Shown here: positions 40,400 through 51,110 of the stretch, piece by piece
How positions within the stretch are numbered: position 1 is the stretch's first letter
How the letters are laid out: each line of letters opens with the position of its first letter
Source of the DNA: Candidatus Auribacter fodinae
Lineage (GTDB): Bacteria; Auribacterota; Auribacteria; Auribacterales; Auribacteraceae
NCBI GenBank assembly: GCA_003599815.1
Contig: QZJZ01000031.1
Coordinates: 1 to 64,000 of the forward strand
Length of the DNA: 64,000 nt
Direction: 5' to 3'
Notes under the pieces: generated by a model
The model's input: only the letters and a program-made list of their open reading frames with translations
The model's database searches: none
Told to the model about the DNA's origin: nothing
Translations under genes and position numbers: made by a program

Positions 40400-40538
40400 T
40401 TTTTAGACTTCTTATGAGGTACATTTTATTATGTAATCCAGTTCAACCCACGACTCTCAGGACAAACTTCTACTATAATATACAGTGAAGTTCGATCTTG
40501 ATATTGATGGGTTGTTTTTTTTAACAGCGGAGTTGAAA

Positions 40539-42254
40539 ATGCAGGATCTTGAAAGACTCAGACATAGCGCTTCTCATATTATGGCTCAGGCAGTCATGGA
40601 AATGTTTCCCGGAACAAAACTCGCGATAGGCCCGGCAATCAAGGACGGGTTTTATTACGATTTTGATTTACCTCGGCCAATAACCCCTGACGACCTGCCG
40701 AAAATCGAAGATAGAATGCAGGAAATCATTGATGGAAAACATCCGTTTACACATCGCACCATGACAAAGGATGAAGCTATCGCTTATTTCAGGAATAAAG
40801 GGCAGGATTATAAAGTCGAAATAATCGAAGACCTCGGAGAATCCACTGTCAGCCTGTTTGCGCACGATACTTTCGAAGACCTTTGCCGCGGGCCACACGT
40901 GGAACACACTGGCGAGGTAAAAGCCTTCAAACTGCTCCAGCTTGCGGGGGCATACTGGCGCGGCGACGAAAAAAATAAAATGCTTCAGCGCATATATGGA
41001 ACTGCGTTTGATTCACAAAAAGAACTAAAAAAGTATCTTTTATTTCTTGAGGAAGCAAAAAAAAGAGACCATCGTAAAATCGGTAAGGATCTCGACCTTT
41101 TTAGTATACAAGATCAGGCTGGGCCTGGACTTGTTTTCTGGCACCCGAAAGGGGCGTGCATACGTAATATCATCGAAACATTCTGGCGCAATGAGCATCT
41201 AAAGAATGGATATGATCTTGTCTACATTCCGCATATATTGAAGTCAGATTTGTGGAAAACAAGCGGGCACTGGGAATATTATCGCGATAATATGTATTCT
41301 CCCATACAAATAGATGAGCAGGAATTCGTTTTAAAGCCTATGAACTGCCCGGGACATATATTGATGTACAAATCAAAGTTGCGCAGTTATCGCGAACTGC
41401 CGTTACGATGGGCGGAACTGGGCACAGTCTACCGTTATGAACGAAGTGGCGTGCTTCATGGATTGCTGAGAGTTCGAGGCTTTACACAGGATGATGCTCA
41501 CATTTTCTGTTTGCCGGAGCAATTGGAACAGGAAATAGAGAATGTGCTCAATATGACTTCCTTTATGATGAAAACGTTCGGTTTTAACTATAATATATAT
41601 CTCAGCACACAGCCGGAAAAGTACGCAGGAACTCAGAATAACTGGGATGCCGCTACTAAAGCTCTTGAAGAAGCGCTCAAAACCCATAATGTACCGTATC
41701 AGGTCGATCCGGGCGAAGGCGTTTTCTATGGACCGAAAATCGACATAAAGCTGATCGACGCGCTTGGTCGTGAATGGCAGGGACCTACTATACAGGTTGA
41801 TTTTAACCTGCCACAACGTTTTAACGTAGCCTATATCGGTTCAGATGGGCAGGAACACAACGCCGTCATGGTACACCGCACAGTTCTTGGCAGTATGGAA
41901 CGGTTTATGGGTGTTCTAACCGAGCACTACGCAGGAGCATTCCCCGCATGGCTTTCGCCCGTACAGGTTCGTGTAATAAACCTAAGCGATAACGAATTAA
42001 ACTATTCACGCAAAATTTACGATATATTACGACAGGAACTTATACGGTGCGATACTGATTTTTCCGACGAAAAACTCGGTAATAAAATCAGAAAAGCACA
42101 AGTGGAACAGATACCTTACATGCTTGTAATAGGAGCAAAGGAAGTCGAAAACAATGTGGTTTGCGTACGGCATCGTCGCAATAAAGAGCTTCTGACCATT
42201 CCGGTTGAAGAGTTCATCCGGAATCTGAAGGTAGAAGTTGAACAAAAACAGTAA
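40539..42254 (+). CDS. thrS: threonyl-tRNA synthetase lacking an N-terminal TGS domain
   Basis: Editing-domain motif LRHSASHIMAQAVMEMFPG at the extreme N-terminus; catalytic motifs MNCPGHILMYKS, RGFTQDDAHIFC. Confidence 0.95.
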   Translation: MQDLERLRHSASHIMAQAVMEMFPGTKLAIGPAIKDGFYYDFDLPRPITPDDLPKIEDRMQEIIDGKHPFTHRTMTKDEAIAYFRNKGQDYKVEIIEDLGESTVSLFAHDTFEDLCRGPHVEHTGEVKAFKLLQLAGAYWRGDEKNKMLQRIYGTAFDSQKELKKYLLFLEEAKKRDHRKIGKDLDLFSIQDQAGPGLVFWHPKGACIRNIIETFWRNEHLKNGYDLVYIPHILKSDLWKTSGHWEYYRDNMYSPIQIDEQEFVLKPMNCPGHILMYKSKLRSYRELPLRWAELGTVYRYERSGVLHGLLRVRGFTQDDAHIFCLPEQLEQEIENVLNMTSFMMKTFGFNYNIYLSTQPEKYAGTQNNWDAATKALEEALKTHNVPYQVDPGEGVFYGPKIDIKLIDALGREWQGPTIQVDFNLPQRFNVAYIGSDGQEHNAVMVHRTVLGSMERFMGVLTEHYAGAFPAWLSPVQVRVINLSDNELNYSRKIYDILRQELIRCDTDFSDEKLGNKIRKAQVEQIPYMLVIGAKEVENNVVCVRHRRNKELLTIPVEEFIRNLKVEVEQKQ

Positions 42255-42275
42255 CCCCGTCAGGAGGTGAGGCAT

Positions 42276-42797
42276 ATTACTCAGGAACGCATAAAAATTA
42301 ATACCGATATCAGGGCAAAACATGTCAGAACGATTGACAGTGATGGCACTCAGGTAGGCGTCGTTTCACTAGACGAGGCAATTTCCCTTGCAGAGAAAAA
42401 AGGCTTGGATCTGGTGGAAGTAGCGCCTAACGCGGAACCACCGGTTTGCCGGATAATGGATTACGGGAAATATCGCTACGAACAGACCAAAAAAACTAAA
42501 GAAGCCAAAAAGAAACAGCAGGCGTTTAAAATAAAAGAATTAAAAATACGCCCGAACATCGAGCAACACGACTATCAAACCAAACTAAAACACGGGCAAG
42601 AGTTTCTCGATAAAGGATACAAGCTGAAAGTATCCGTTACTTTCAGGGGCAGAGAGCTCGCTCACCGTGACATAGGTTTTCATACTCTCGAACGATTTCT
42701 TGAGGACATCAGCGAATTCGGAACAGTTGAGATGAAACCGAAAGACATTGGACGGGATATAATTGCAATGATTGCTCCGGGAAAGTCAAAAAAGTAA
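42276..42797 (+). CDS. infC: translation initiation factor IF-3, probable AUU start
   Basis: TQERIKINTDIRAKHVR...EVAPNAEPPVCRIMDYGKYRYEQ; AGGAGG at 42262-42267 is 8 nt before ATT 42276; the GTG at 42267 overlaps the SD. Confidence 0.9.
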   Translation: MTQERIKINTDIRAKHVRTIDSDGTQVGVVSLDEAISLAEKKGLDLVEVAPNAEPPVCRIMDYGKYRYEQTKKTKEAKKKQQAFKIKELKIRPNIEQHDYQTKLKHGQEFLDKGYKLKVSVTFRGRELAHRDIGFHTLERFLEDISEFGTVEMKPKDIGRDIIAMIAPGKSKK

Positions 42798-42897
42798 GCA
42801 ACCTTTTTCCAGACCATATTTTTAGCTAATTATAGTATGACGCTACCATACCGTGCGGACATAAATTATTATTTTTTAACAAATGCAATAAATATCG

Positions 42898-42925
42898 TTG
42901 AAAAATATATTTATAGTGTTATAAT
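42898..42925 (+). promoter_or_regulatory. promoter upstream of rpmI-rplT
   Basis: TTGAAA-N16-TATAAT. Confidence 0.5.
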
Positions 42926-42988
42926 ATGAGCCTTTATTTATCTAACTGGAATACTATTTATACTATATTAATATAAGGAGACCCCGGT

Positions 42989-43186
42989 ATGCCAAAGCTC
43001 AAAACAAATAAAGGCGCAGCTAAACGATTTAAAGTTACCGCGAAAGGTAAAGTTAAAGCCAGTTCTGCCTTCTCGAATCATATTCTTACAAAAAAATCGT
43101 CCAAACGTAAGCGTCAATTAAGAAAAGGTTCAGTGCTTGACCCGGTAAATACCAAGAAGGTTAAAGCAATGTTGCCACACGCATAA
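42989..43186 (+). CDS. rpmI: 50S ribosomal protein L35
   Basis: [23 protein letters not shown]...[16 protein letters not shown]. Confidence 0.97.
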   Translation: MPKLKTNKGAAKRFKVTAKGKVKASSAFSNHILTKKSSKRKRQLRKGSVLDPVNTKKVKAMLPHA

Positions 43187-43231
43187 CAGAACGGAGTTTT
43201 CCGGTTTACCATAAAGTGGAGGTGGTTTTTA

Positions 43232-43579
43232 ATGACTAGGGCACGTAATATTCCAGCATCACGTCGCAGAAGAAAAAAAGTACTGAAACGCGCAAAAGGT
43301 TTCCGCGGTGCACGACGCAACCATATACGCCTTACACAGGAAATGACTGATAAAGCAATGGCCTTTGCTTATCGCGGCAGAAAAGAAAGAAAACGTGATT
43401 TTCGTGGATTATGGATTGTTCGTATATCCGCAGCTACTAAAGCATGTGGAACTTCATACAGCAAATTCATGGATGGGTTGAAGAAGTTAAATATAACCCT
43501 TAATCGCAAAGTACTTGCAGACCTTGCTGTTTCAGAACAGTCCGTATTTGAAAAACTCGTTGCTATAGCGAATCAATAA
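43232..43579 (+). CDS. rplT: 50S ribosomal protein L20
   Basis: MTRARNIPASRRRRKKVLKRAKGFRGARRN...FRGLWIVRISAA. Confidence 0.97.
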   Translation: MTRARNIPASRRRRKKVLKRAKGFRGARRNHIRLTQEMTDKAMAFAYRGRKERKRDFRGLWIVRISAATKACGTSYSKFMDGLKKLNITLNRKVLADLAVSEQSVFEKLVAIANQ

Positions 43580-43592
43580 TAATTTTCTGATA

Positions 43593-44612
43593 ATGCAGGC
43601 CAAAATATCAGCACTGAAACAAAATGCGTTTAATGATATAGCATCCGCTCAAGACAGTAATGCTCTCGAAGACTGCCGAATTAAATGGCTCGGAAAGAAA
43701 AGTGAGACTTCACAACTGCTCAAAGGGCTAAAGGATGTGGCGCCTGATCAGCGTCCGGCAGTGGGGGCGTTAATTAATGATCTCAAAAATGAGATTGAGT
43801 CAACGATTAACGCACGACGAACTGAGATGGAATTCGAAGTCATATCCCGACAGCTTGAGGGAGAAGCTATCGACGTAACCCTTCCGGGGAAACGACAGGG
43901 GCTTGGACGGGTGCACCCGCTTACCCAAACTTTAGACGCCGTTATCAATATTTTTCACTCACTGGGCTTTTCTGTTGCTGAAGGCCCTGAAATTGAATCG
44001 GAATATTATAATTTTGACGCCTTGAATATCCCTACCTATCATCCGGCGAGGGATATGCAGGATACCTTTTTTCTTGAAAACGGCAAGCTGTTGCGCACAC
44101 ATACATCACCAGTACAAATCCGTGTTATGGAAAATCGTACTCCGCCTGTCCGGGTTATAGCTCCTGGCCGTGTTTACCGCAATGAAGCGATAAACGCCCG
44201 TAGCTACTGTTTGTTTCATCAGGTAGAAGGATTTTATGTTGATCAAAAAGTGACGTTTGCCGAGCTCAAAGGCGTTCTTGGCTTTTTTGCGCAGGAACTT
44301 TTCGGCAAAGGTACAAAAATCAAACTTCGGCCAAGCTACTTTCCTTTCACCGAACCAAGCCTTGAATGTGATATTTCCTGTTTTCTCTGCCATGGTTCTG
44401 GATGTAGGGTATGTAAATATTCCGGCTGGCTTGAGATCCTTGGAGCGGGGATGATTCATCCTGAAGTGCTGAAATCCGCTCATTACGACCCCGAAAAGTA
44501 TCAGGGATATGCTTTCGGAATGGGAATAGAAAGAATAACGATGCTCCTTTACGGAATCAATGATATTCGTTTGTTTTTCGAGAATGATATTCGCTTCCTA
44601 TCACAATTTTAA
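43593..44612 (+). CDS. pheS: phenylalanyl-tRNA synthetase alpha chain
   Basis: HPLTQTLDAVINIFHSLGFSVAEGPEIESEYYNFDALNIP; GMGIERITMLLYGINDIRLFFENDIRFL. Confidence 0.97.
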   Translation: MQAKISALKQNAFNDIASAQDSNALEDCRIKWLGKKSETSQLLKGLKDVAPDQRPAVGALINDLKNEIESTINARRTEMEFEVISRQLEGEAIDVTLPGKRQGLGRVHPLTQTLDAVINIFHSLGFSVAEGPEIESEYYNFDALNIPTYHPARDMQDTFFLENGKLLRTHTSPVQIRVMENRTPPVRVIAPGRVYRNEAINARSYCLFHQVEGFYVDQKVTFAELKGVLGFFAQELFGKGTKIKLRPSYFPFTEPSLECDISCFLCHGSGCRVCKYSGWLEILGAGMIHPEVLKSAHYDPEKYQGYAFGMGIERITMLLYGINDIRLFFENDIRFLSQF

Positions 44613-44623
44613 GCGAGATAAGC

Positions 44624-47020
44624 ATGAAAATAAGTTATGCATGGTTAAAAAAATTAGTTAATTTTTCATATTCGCCTGAGGAATTGGCGGATTATCTTAC
44701 TATGCAGGGTATCGAAATAGCCTCGATAGAAAAAATCGGCGGGGATTTCGATGGTATTGTTATAGGTAAAATACTTGATGTAAAAAAGCACCCTGAAGCG
44801 GACAAATTGTCCGTCTGTTCTGTAGATGTCGGCACAAATATACTCACAATAGTTTGCGGAGCGTCTAATGTCGCTCAGGGGCAATATGTACCGGTTGCGC
44901 TTGAGGGAAGTGTATTGCCCGGCGGGCAAAAGATCACTGCCGCTACCCTCAAAGGCGTTACAAGCCATGGTATGATTTGTTCTGCCTCTGAACTGAACTT
45001 GTCAGATGATGCAAAGGGGATAATGGTTTTAGAGAAAATCAATCCCGGAACACCCCTCTCGCAAATAGACGGCATCTCTGATTACGTTATGGAAATTGAA
45101 TTAACACCGAACCGTCCTGACTGCTTGAATATGGCAGGTGTTGCGCGTGAAATAAGCATACGATCGGGTAATCCCGTAAAGTATCCTCAACCTCCTGAAG
45201 TTAAATGCACTATTAACAGCACAGATACCATTCCTATTGCTATTAAAAATCCTGATCTCTGCGAACAATATTCCGCCTATATAATCCGTAACGTTAAGGT
45301 TGCTCCGTCTCCGTTCTGGCTACGCAATGCACTGGAAAAGATAGGACTTCGTTCCATTAATAATATTGTTGATGTGACTAATTACGCTTTAATGTGCATG
45401 GGACATCCATTGCATGCGTTTGATCTTGATAAACTGAACGGCCCTGAAATAATAGTGCGTACTGCGAAAAAAAATGAAACTATCGTTACCATTGATGAAA
45501 AGGAGCGCATTCTTGCTGAAGATATGCTGGTGATAGCTGATTCTGTTAAACCGGTTGCGCTTGCCGGAATTATGGGAGGCGCTGAAACCGCGGTATCAGA
45601 TTCAACAACAAATATCCTTCTGGAAGGAGCGTATTTTAATCCGGTTTCAATCAGGAAAACCTCAAAAACTGTCGGCTTGTCATCTGATTCCTCATACCGT
45701 TTTGAGCGGGGGACTGACAGGGCAGGTTTTGTCGATGTACTAACATTAGCCGCGCATATGATAGCTGACCTCGGCAAAGCATCAGGCATATCTACAAGAA
45801 TAGACACTATCGCGAAAAAGCCGCAACAAGTTACTATTTCCTGTAATTTAGATAAGATCACCTCGTATATCGGAGTTAATATCCCACACAATCAAGTACT
45901 GGACATTTTCAAAAAACTGCAGTTTTCAATTCTTGAACAGAACGGCAAAGATGTTAAACTGGCGATCCCATCGTTCAGAGTAGATCTAGCAATTCAGGAA
46001 GATATTGTCGAGGAATTAGCCCGGATATATGGGTACAACAACATTCCTATGGCGTTTCCAGGCAGTGAATTTATAGAGTTCGAGTTAAACAAAAACATTC
46101 AGTTTGCCCGAAAAACACGTTCAATACTAACAGGTATGGGCTTTTTTGATATAATAACGTGCAGTCTGACCAATAAAAAGGTCACGGAAGAGTTCCCGTC
46201 GTTGTTTACGAGTAAACAGCATCCGGCGCTATGCGTAAAAAATCCGATCAGCGAAATGCAGCACGCTTTGCAAACATCGCTCGTGCCGAATATGATAAAT
46301 GTCATCGCAACAAATGCGCGCCATGCCGGACAGACACTGCAATTTTTTGAAATCGGCTCAATATTTATCCCAAAGTCTCCTCAGGAAGCCAATGAACAAA
46401 CGGTACTATGTATTGCCGTTTCAGGCAAAGCGCCAAAAGACAGCATAACCACAACACGTGATTCATGGGATTACTTCACATTTAAAGGAATACTTGAAGA
46501 TTATTTTCTATCTCTCGGTTTGCGTGATATTAACTATGAAACTGCATCTATTCCGTATTTGCACCCGGGGCGAACTGCGTGCTCAAAATTAAATAATGAA
46601 ATTATTGGTTATTTCGGACAGATTCATCCGGTCGCGGCGCGACAATATACTATTGATCAGAACACATTTATAGGCGAATTTCTGGTATCGCCCCTTCTAT
46701 GCAATATTAATGCTCTAAGCAGATATACGCCTTTACCCAAATACCCGGCGGTTGAAAGAGATCTTGCAATAGTAGTTGATAAATCCATGACCTTTCAAAT
46801 AATTCATGATACTCTCACTTCAAGCCTTCCGGGATTACTGGAAAAACTCAGCATTATTTCTATTTATGAAGGGAAACAAATTCCTGATGGTAAAAAGAGC
46901 ATCAATTTCCGTATGCGATATCGTTCTGTCGATCGAACTCTGCTTGATGATGAAGTTGATTTAATCCATAATAAACTGGCATCTGTTCTGGTTAACCAGC
47001 TGAACTGTGAGATGCGTTAA
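44624..47020 (+). CDS. pheT: phenylalanyl-tRNA synthetase beta chain
   Basis: MKISYAWLKKLVNF...LTPNRPDCLNMAGVAREI...GTDRAG; C-terminal FDX-ACB domain. Confidence 0.97.
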   Translation: MKISYAWLKKLVNFSYSPEELADYLTMQGIEIASIEKIGGDFDGIVIGKILDVKKHPEADKLSVCSVDVGTNILTIVCGASNVAQGQYVPVALEGSVLPGGQKITAATLKGVTSHGMICSASELNLSDDAKGIMVLEKINPGTPLSQIDGISDYVMEIELTPNRPDCLNMAGVAREISIRSGNPVKYPQPPEVKCTINSTDTIPIAIKNPDLCEQYSAYIIRNVKVAPSPFWLRNALEKIGLRSINNIVDVTNYALMCMGHPLHAFDLDKLNGPEIIVRTAKKNETIVTIDEKERILAEDMLVIADSVKPVALAGIMGGAETAVSDSTTNILLEGAYFNPVSIRKTSKTVGLSSDSSYRFERGTDRAGFVDVLTLAAHMIADLGKASGISTRIDTIAKKPQQVTISCNLDKITSYIGVNIPHNQVLDIFKKLQFSILEQNGKDVKLAIPSFRVDLAIQEDIVEELARIYGYNNIPMAFPGSEFIEFELNKNIQFARKTRSILTGMGFFDIITCSLTNKKVTEEFPSLFTSKQHPALCVKNPISEMQHALQTSLVPNMINVIATNARHAGQTLQFFEIGSIFIPKSPQEANEQTVLCIAVSGKAPKDSITTTRDSWDYFTFKGILEDYFLSLGLRDINYETASIPYLHPGRTACSKLNNEIIGYFGQIHPVAARQYTIDQNTFIGEFLVSPLLCNINALSRYTPLPKYPAVERDLAIVVDKSMTFQIIHDTLTSSLPGLLEKLSIISIYEGKQIPDGKKSINFRMRYRSVDRTLLDDEVDLIHNKLASVLVNQLNCEMR

Positions 47021-47126
47021 TTTTTTTGGCAATTTATCATTTCATTAATACATTTTTTATGATACTATACAATTCAGGATGTATTAATACTAAAAAATTA
47101 AATATAGTGTTGGGGTAATAAACAGC

Positions 47127-47417
47127 ATGATTGTCCAAGAGGAAAAGATTACTATCAGAATTCTTGATAAAGAGTATCCGCTCGAAGGAACCATTAGTGA
47201 AGAACAAGCACGACAGCTTGAAGAATATGTTGATGAGAAAATTCGGTTATTACAGGAAGCATCGCCTATGGTTCCTTTCAGCAGGCTGGCAATATTGGCA
47301 TGTCTCAATATCGCGCAGGAAGTCTTCGAGCTTAATAACGCTTATAAGCAGAGCCTTAAGGAATATGAGAATAGAATCGATAGTATAATTTCCACTATCG
47401 ACGAGTCGCTGAATTAA
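47127..47417 (+). CDS. zapA: cell division protein ZapA
   Basis: ITIRILDKEYPLEGTISEEQARQLEEYVDEKI...LAILACLNIAQEVFEL. Confidence 0.88.
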   Translation: MIVQEEKITIRILDKEYPLEGTISEEQARQLEEYVDEKIRLLQEASPMVPFSRLAILACLNIAQEVFELNNAYKQSLKEYENRIDSIISTIDESLN

Positions 47418-47421
47418 TATT

Positions 47422-47602
47422 ACCCTGCCATGTTCGACAAGAAACAAAAATCTTAACTCCAACACTATTTCATAGGGATCTCGGATCTATTGGCTGTGTC
47501 AAAGCCTTCTTGCGGGAAGGACTGCCTATGCCAGTGTATGAGACCCCCCTTGTACATACAGGGGTGATAAGGTTTTTGTTCAATCGGCATTGCGGCAGGG
47601 TT
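47422..47602 (+). ncRNA. ssrS: 6S RNA
   Basis: 8-bp perfect closing stem ACCCTGCC (47422-47429)/GGCAGGGT (47594-47601); CATGTTCG and TCGGCATTGCGGC flanks resemble E. coli 6S GATGTTCG/GCGGCGGCATC; internal CCTTC/GAAGG hairpin; ~180 nt; T-run after; located downstream of zapA and upstream of fau as in many bacteria. Confidence 0.85.
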
Positions 47603-47627
47603 TTTATATTATACTGGAGATTGTAAA

Positions 47628-48926
47628 ATGGATCTATTTGCAGATGAGGAAATCAAATCGCAACAAATAGAACCTGATTTTCCGCTTGCCGCTCGTATGA
47701 GACCCGACTCGCTGGATCATTTTATAGGCCAATCTGCGATCATTAAAGATGGCACTCTTCTTAAACGGCTGATACAGAGCGACCGTATTACATCACTTAT
47801 ATTTTATGGACCTCCGGGCACTGGAAAGACAACGCTTGCTCACATTATTGCCGCTCGCACCAACAGCCGGTTTATATCTGTAAACGCCGTAACAAGCAAT
47901 GTTTCTGAATTACGTGCTATTATTGAGGAAGCAAAAAAACAATATCGGTTTACCCGGCAGAGAACCATACTGTTTGTCGATGAGATCCACCGCTTCAACA
48001 AAGCTCAGCAGGATATTCTGCTTCCTGATATCGAAAATAACGCCATCGGCTTTATCGGCGCAACGACTCAGAACCCTAGTTTCGTGCTTACGTCACCGCT
48101 GGTTTCGCGCAGTCATGTATTCAGGTTTGAGCCTCATAGTGTGCAGGATCTTGTCTATATAATGCGAAAAGCATTGGATGTCGGTTTTTCCGGCAAAACG
48201 ATTGAAATACCGGATGAGGTGCTCGCAAAACTGGCTGAGTTATCAGACGGCGATGCGCGTAAAGCTCTTAACGCGCTTGATGTTGCAGTAAACTCAACCG
48301 CGCCTGACAGCAATCATGTTATCAGGATAACGGAACATGATGCACAGGAATCATTGCAGAGAAAATTTGTACAGTATGACCGCGATGGAGACGGACATTA
48401 TGACACCATCTCTGCATTTATAAAAAGTATGCGCGGCTCAGACCCCGACGCCACACTGTACTGGCTAGCAAAAATGCTGGAAGCTGGCGAGGATCCGCGT
48501 TTCATCGCGCGACGTATTGTAATTCATGCCTCTGAAGACGTTGGGATGGCTGATCCGCACGCTCTGACAGTGGCTGTTTCAGCGTTTCAGGCATTGGAAT
48601 ATATCGGTTTGCCTGAAGCGCGTATTATGTTAGCGCAGGCCGCGATTTATATAGCCACAGCGCCCAAAAGCAATTCTGTGATAAAAGGAATCGACAGCGC
48701 CATCAACGCGGTGCGAACACGTCCTGTTGAACAAGTTCCCGTTCATTTACGTGACTCGCACTATCATGGCGCAAAAAAACAGGGTGCAGGAGCAGGATAT
48801 AAGTATCCGCATGATTATCCCGGTCATTATGTAAAACAGCAGTACAGGCCCGGGTCTGAAAAGTTCTATCATCCATCTCAGCAGGGATTTGAATTTAATA
48901 TATACAAAAGGCAAAAAGTACGGTGA
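47628..48926 (+). CDS. rarA: replication-associated recombination protein A (AAA+ ATPase)
   Basis: MRPDSLDHFIGQSAII; FYGPPGTGKTTLAHIIA; FVDEIHRFNKAQQDILLP; HASEDVGMADPHAL. Confidence 0.96.
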   Translation: MDLFADEEIKSQQIEPDFPLAARMRPDSLDHFIGQSAIIKDGTLLKRLIQSDRITSLIFYGPPGTGKTTLAHIIAARTNSRFISVNAVTSNVSELRAIIEEAKKQYRFTRQRTILFVDEIHRFNKAQQDILLPDIENNAIGFIGATTQNPSFVLTSPLVSRSHVFRFEPHSVQDLVYIMRKALDVGFSGKTIEIPDEVLAKLAELSDGDARKALNALDVAVNSTAPDSNHVIRITEHDAQESLQRKFVQYDRDGDGHYDTISAFIKSMRGSDPDATLYWLAKMLEAGEDPRFIARRIVIHASEDVGMADPHALTVAVSAFQALEYIGLPEARIMLAQAAIYIATAPKSNSVIKGIDSAINAVRTRPVEQVPVHLRDSHYHGAKKQGAGAGYKYPHDYPGHYVKQQYRPGSEKFYHPSQQGFEFNIYKRQKVR

Positions 48927-49501
48927 CAGAGCATCAGACAAAGCCTGCATTACGCGAATATATAAAAAATCTTTTTAAAACCGGAATTTCTATTGATGAT
49001 ATCCGGTCTTGGAGTTATCATATTGTGCAAACAATACTGGATCAAGATTTTTACAAAGATGCATGCCTGATTCTGTCTTATATGCCGCTTCCTGATGAAG
49101 TGAATGTAACAGAACTTAATAATACTATTTTGAGTGAGGGGAAACGCTTGTTTCTTCCCAAATGCGGCACAGATAAAAATAGACACTTTTCAGCATGCGA
49201 AATTACCGATACCATCTCTGATACACACCGTGGCTTCGCGAGGATTCTGGAACCAATCAATACTGTACCATATCCACCAGGCCAACTCGATCTTGTTATT
49301 GTTCCCGGCCGGGCCTTCGATCTTTCCGGGCACAGAATGGGGCGTGGCGCCGGCTATTACGACCGTTTTCTAAAACTGGCACAAAAAGCGCTTAAAGTTG
49401 GACTTGCTTTTGAAGCACAACTATTCGATAAGATTTTTGTGCATGAACATGATGTTATAATGGACTATATCATCACTGAAAAAAGAATAATTAAACTTTG
49501 A
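48923..49501 (+). CDS. fau: 5-formyltetrahydrofolate cyclo-ligase family protein
   Basis: LDLVIVPGRAFDLSGHRMGRGAGYYDRFL; GTG start overlaps rarA stop (GTGA). Confidence 0.92.
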   Translation: MTEHQTKPALREYIKNLFKTGISIDDIRSWSYHIVQTILDQDFYKDACLILSYMPLPDEVNVTELNNTILSEGKRLFLPKCGTDKNRHFSACEITDTISDTHRGFARILEPINTVPYPPGQLDLVIVPGRAFDLSGHRMGRGAGYYDRFLKLAQKALKVGLAFEAQLFDKIFVHEHDVIMDYIITEKRIIKL

Positions 49502-49542
49502 GAACAATGAACGTTTTTTTAAGGATAAGGAGTTATTAAAAC

Positions 49543-51096
49543 ATGAATTCGCAATTAATTATGATTATCGTTGCCGCAGGTGCGGCCGTTGCAGGATATT
49601 TTATTCGTAAATATCTAGGCGAAAAGAAAGTACGTTCTGCTGAAGAACATGCTAAGCAAATTGTTAAAGACGCAGAGAAAGAAGCCGCCGCCAAACGGCG
49701 TGAAATGGAAATTGACCTCAAAGACAAATACCTGAAACAAAAAAGCGAATTTGAAAGGGAAACCAAGAATCGCCGCCAGGAACTGCTGCATCTTGAAAAA
49801 CGGGTACTTCAGAAAGAAGAACATCTCGACAGGAAAGTTGATGTTCTGGAAAGAAAAGAAGCTGAAATCACCGCGCGTGATAAAAAAATAGCAGAAAAAG
49901 AACAGATTCTTACAAACAAAACCCATGAACTTGAAAAAGTTCTTGAGGACGAAAAGAAAAAACTGCAGGATATTTCGGGTTTAAGCCGTGAGGAAGCAAA
50001 ACGCCTGCTTCTAAGCAGTCTTGAAGCTGAAATCACCCATGAAGCCGCCACAAAACTACGCCGGCTTGAGGCAGAAACAAAATTAAAAGCCGATAAGGAA
50101 GCTAAAAAAATCATCGGACTTGCTATTCAGCGTTGCGCAGTCGATCATGTTTCAGAAATAACCGTTTCTACAGTGACATTACCAAATGATGAGATGAAAG
50201 GGCGCATCATTGGACGTGAAGGACGCAATATCCGGGCGCTTGAAGCCGCTACCGGTGTTGATATAATTATCGACGATACACCTGAAGCAGTGATTATTTC
50301 AGGATTTGATATTGTACGGAAACAAATCGCCAAGAAAACACTGGAAAAACTGATCGAAGACGGACGCATACATCCGGGCCGTATTGAAGAAGTTGTTGAA
50401 AAAATCCGCAAGGAGATTGATGAAGATATCCGTGAAACAGGGGAACAGGCGGCCTACGATGTAGGGATTCATGGATTAGCGCCGGAACTGATATATTATC
50501 TCGGACGATTGAAATACCGCACAAGCTACGGACAAAATGTTCTTAAGCACAGTATTGAAGTTGCTCATCTGATGGGTTTGATGGCGGCTGATCTGGGGCT
50601 TGATGCTCAACTTGCCAAACGAATCGGATTACTGCACGATATTGGGAAAGCAACTACTCATGAAGTAGAAGGCCCTCACGCCACTATTGGCGGAGACCTT
50701 GCGAAAAAATTCGGGGAACCCGCCGAAGTGATTAAAGCTATATCATCTCACCATGATGATATCGAATCCACATCAATTTATGGTGTGCTTGCCGCGACTG
50801 CCGATGCGATGTCTGCCGCACGTCCCGGAGCCCGCTCTGAAACTGTTGAAGCGTATATCAAACGTGTCGAACAGCTCGAGGAACTTGCTGTTTCCTTTAA
50901 AGGCGTTGATAAAGCGTATGCCATCCACGCAGGCCGCGAATTGCGTGTTATGGTTCAGTCTGATGAGTTGGACGATGACGCATCGTTACTGCTCGCTCGC
51001 GACATAGCGAATAAAATTCAAAGCGATATGCAGTACCCCGGGCAAGTCAAAGTAGTCGCGATACGCGAAACCCGATGCATTGAATATGCAAAGTAA
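49543..51096 (+). CDS. rny: ribonuclease Y
   Basis: N-terminal TM plus coiled coil, KH domain [23 protein letters not shown] domain LLHDIGKA. Confidence 0.97.
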   Translation: MNSQLIMIIVAAGAAVAGYFIRKYLGEKKVRSAEEHAKQIVKDAEKEAAAKRREMEIDLKDKYLKQKSEFERETKNRRQELLHLEKRVLQKEEHLDRKVDVLERKEAEITARDKKIAEKEQILTNKTHELEKVLEDEKKKLQDISGLSREEAKRLLLSSLEAEITHEAATKLRRLEAETKLKADKEAKKIIGLAIQRCAVDHVSEITVSTVTLPNDEMKGRIIGREGRNIRALEAATGVDIIIDDTPEAVIISGFDIVRKQIAKKTLEKLIEDGRIHPGRIEEVVEKIRKEIDEDIRETGEQAAYDVGIHGLAPELIYYLGRLKYRTSYGQNVLKHSIEVAHLMGLMAADLGLDAQLAKRIGLLHDIGKATTHEVEGPHATIGGDLAKKFGEPAEVIKAISSHHDDIESTSIYGVLAATADAMSAARPGARSETVEAYIKRVEQLEELAVSFKGVDKAYAIHAGRELRVMVQSDELDDDASLLLARDIANKIQSDMQYPGQVKVVAIRETRCIEYAK

Positions 51097-51110
51097 GATA
51101 AGATACCTAT

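Noticed and set aside
40400-40538. T-box or other riboswitch upstream of thrS
   Set aside because: Short leader with no recognisable conserved motif.
47250-47465. 71-aa minus-strand ORF overlapping zapA and 6S
   Set aside because: Antisense to zapA and the 6S candidate; no domain.
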